Shown here: piece after piece, positions 5,043 to 5,698 of the stretch | How positions within the stretch are numbered: position 1 is the stretch's first letter | Layout: every line of letters starts with the position of its first letter | Source: Cytophagales bacterium | Lineage (GTDB): Bacteria; Bacteroidota; Bacteroidia; Cytophagales; Spirosomataceae | DNA length: 5,698 bases | Assembly (NCBI GenBank): GCA_028868395.1 | Contig: JAGWUO010000093.1 | Span: 1-5,698 of the forward strand | Direction: 5' to 3' | The notes under the pieces: generated by a model | What the model saw: only the letters and a program-made list of their open reading frames with translations | What the model was told of the DNA's origin: nothing | Database searches by the model: none | Position numbers and translations under genes: made by a program

Positions 5043-5257
5043 TCATGTTTTCCTTGAAACAAGGACCAGATCGCCATCGCGTGTCCGTGGCCTAAACTAA
5101 ATTCGGACATGAGCCAAACTCTCACTTCAGTGGCTTTCACTGAAGGAACTAGTTTCCCATTTTGCAGAAAGCCTTTCTCCTCCGCTAAGCGTTTTAAATC
5201 GTCTGGACTTTTGCCGGTTTTGGCTTGAATGTTATCGAGGTAGGCTTGGAATGACAT
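5033..5257 (-). CDS. DUF4287 domain small protein
   Basis: A 74-residue protein read on the minus strand from ATG at 5257-5255 to TAG at 5035-5033. It is nearly all one DUF4287 domain: MSFQAYLDNIQAKTGKSPDD at the N-terminus, a middle helix LKRLAEEKGF, and the hallmark GHGHAMAIW at residues 56-64. The family is small, cytosolic (no signal peptide) and of unknown function; it occurs alone or fused to a DUF5655-type domain. Residues about 32-41 (QNGKLVPSVK) look slightly longer than the compact 'KPGVKAGE' form I recall for the family, which should be tested by alignment. The gene converges on yoeB with a 10 bp overlap and diverges from the gene at 5311, 53 bp away, so it must have its own promoter in that gap; none is clear. 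Confidence 0.88.
   Translation of the reverse strand: MSFQAYLDNIQAKTGKSPDDLKRLAEEKGFLQNGKLVPSVKATEVRVWLMSEFSLGHGHAMAIWSLFQGKHDQS
5051..5065. repeat. Short inverted repeat near the yoeB/DUF4287 convergence
   Basis: TCCTTG (5051-5056) and CAAGGA (5060-5065) form a 6 bp stem with an AAA loop, 8 bp past the yoeB stop and inside the end of the DUF4287 gene. Neither strand has a T-run after the stem, so it is at best a weak hairpin for yoeB transcript ends rather than a canonical terminator. Confidence 0.35.
5125..5145. repeat. Perfect 8 bp inverted repeat within the DUF4287 gene
   Basis: CTTCAGTG (5125-5132) and CACTGAAG (5138-5145) form a perfect stem with a 5 nt loop. It lies inside the coding sequence, in the part encoding SVKATEV, and has no T-tract on either side. 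It may be chance or a minor mRNA hairpin. Confidence 0.4.
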
Positions 5258-5310
5258 AGGTTTGATGGTTTTTCGGGGCTAAATTAAGTATTTTCTTTTT
5301 AATTTTCAGA

Positions 5311-5698
5311 ATGAAAAAATACATCATCCTTTTCTTGTGTATTGCCTCTTTTGCCACTGCCCAAACGCCCATTACGAAGTGGTCGGGCATATTAAATGCG
5401 GGGGGCAGAAAGGTGGAATTAATTCTGCAATTGCAGCCAGATTCTAACGCCACCTATAAGTCTACTTGGGAAATTCCGGCTCAAAAAGTGAAGGGCCTTA
5501 CCTCAACTAAAACGGAGTTGAAAGGCAATGCTTTGGCCATCGAAATTAAATGGATTGCTGCAACTTTTAATGGAACACTAAGTGCGGATGGGAAAAAGAT
5601 AGAAGGAACTTGGGGTCAATCAGGGTATAATTTCCCCTTAGTATTAGAGCCTTATGTGGAAGGTAAGGTAATTCCGGTGGTGGTCAAACCGCAAACGC
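5311..5698 (+). CDS. Secreted alpha/beta hydrolase-type protein, N-terminal part (3'-partial)
   Basis: An open frame begins at ATG 5311 and runs off the right edge after 129 codons without a stop. Residues 1-17 are a Sec signal peptide (MKKYIILFLCIASFATA, likely cut before Gln18). What follows is a beta-rich domain with KWSGILNAGGRKVELILQLQ, then TYKSTWEIPAQKVKG, a strand pair around TFNGTLSADGKKIEGTWGQ, and NFPLVLEP. This resembles the N-terminal domain that precedes the catalytic domain of many exported Bacteroidota alpha/beta hydrolases (S9/acyl-aminoacyl peptidase-like), where a 'RPQTP' linker follows; VKPQT ends the visible part at the expected place. The catalytic Ser-Asp-His region is beyond the window, so enzyme class is inference. 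It diverges from the DUF4287 gene. Confidence 0.7.
   Translation, partial: MKKYIILFLCIASFATAQTPITKWSGILNAGGRKVELILQLQPDSNATYKSTWEIPAQKVKGLTSTKTELKGNALAIEIKWIAATFNGTLSADGKKIEGTWGQSGYNFPLVLEPYVEGKVIPVVVKPQT

Noticed and set aside
5258..5310. Divergent promoters between DUF4287 and the gene at 5311
   Set aside because: Only one-mismatch candidates (for example minus-strand TAATTTAG at 5287-5280) with no -33 TTG; not strong enough to list.
5232..5453. 73-codon open frame on the minus strand
   Set aside because: It overlaps both the DUF4287 start and the signal-peptide gene at 5311, each with better family evidence.

Overview
The window looks like chromosomal DNA from a member of the Bacteroidota, probably an aquatic Cytophagales-type bacterium; the lower rank is a guess. 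Evidence for the phylum: several very short lipoprotein signal peptides with Cys at residue 13-17, starts without Shine-Dalgarno sequences, perfect matches to the Bacteroidota -7 promoter consensus TAnnTTTG, and protein families common in this group (YHYH protein, MORN_2 lipoprotein, secreted TIM-barrel isomerase, NTF2-like lipoprotein, DUF4287). No rRNA, tRNA, CRISPR array, insertion sequence or phage gene was seen.

Region 1 (1-2290, + strand) is a tightly packed set of four genes: the C-terminal third of a multicopper oxidase (cut by the window edge), a YHYH-domain lipoprotein, a four-repeat MORN_2 lipoprotein, and a SCO1/SenC copper-chaperone lipoprotein. The junctions are a 10 bp gap, a 1 bp TAATG overlap and a 23 bp overlap, so this is almost certainly one translationally coupled operon. 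The two ends are copper proteins, which makes an envelope copper-handling role for the two uncharacterised middle proteins the most interesting inference in this part.

Region 2 (2354-3754) carries a secreted sugar isomerase/epimerase-like TIM-barrel protein and, 24 bp downstream, an HxlR-family regulator with a single conserved cysteine. It closes with a clear intrinsic terminator.

Region 3 (3755-4469) is a monocistronic NTF2-like lipoprotein gene with a recognisable Bacteroidota promoter and its own strong terminator.

Region 4 (4469-5042) is a complete yefM-yoeB toxin-antitoxin module. The toxin keeps all catalytic residues at E. coli numbering. Upstream lie three TGTACA boxes spaced exactly 12 bp apart, with a perfect -7 element embedded among them; this is an autorepression operator readable directly from sequence.

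Region 5 (5033-5698) holds a small DUF4287 gene on the minus strand, whose 3' end overlaps the toxin gene by 10 bp, and a divergent, right-truncated gene for a secreted protein. That last gene resembles the N-terminal domain of Bacteroidota alpha/beta hydrolases.

I see no wholly new system. The items most worth a second look are the copper/YHYH/MORN/SCO operon and the phased toxin-antitoxin operator.
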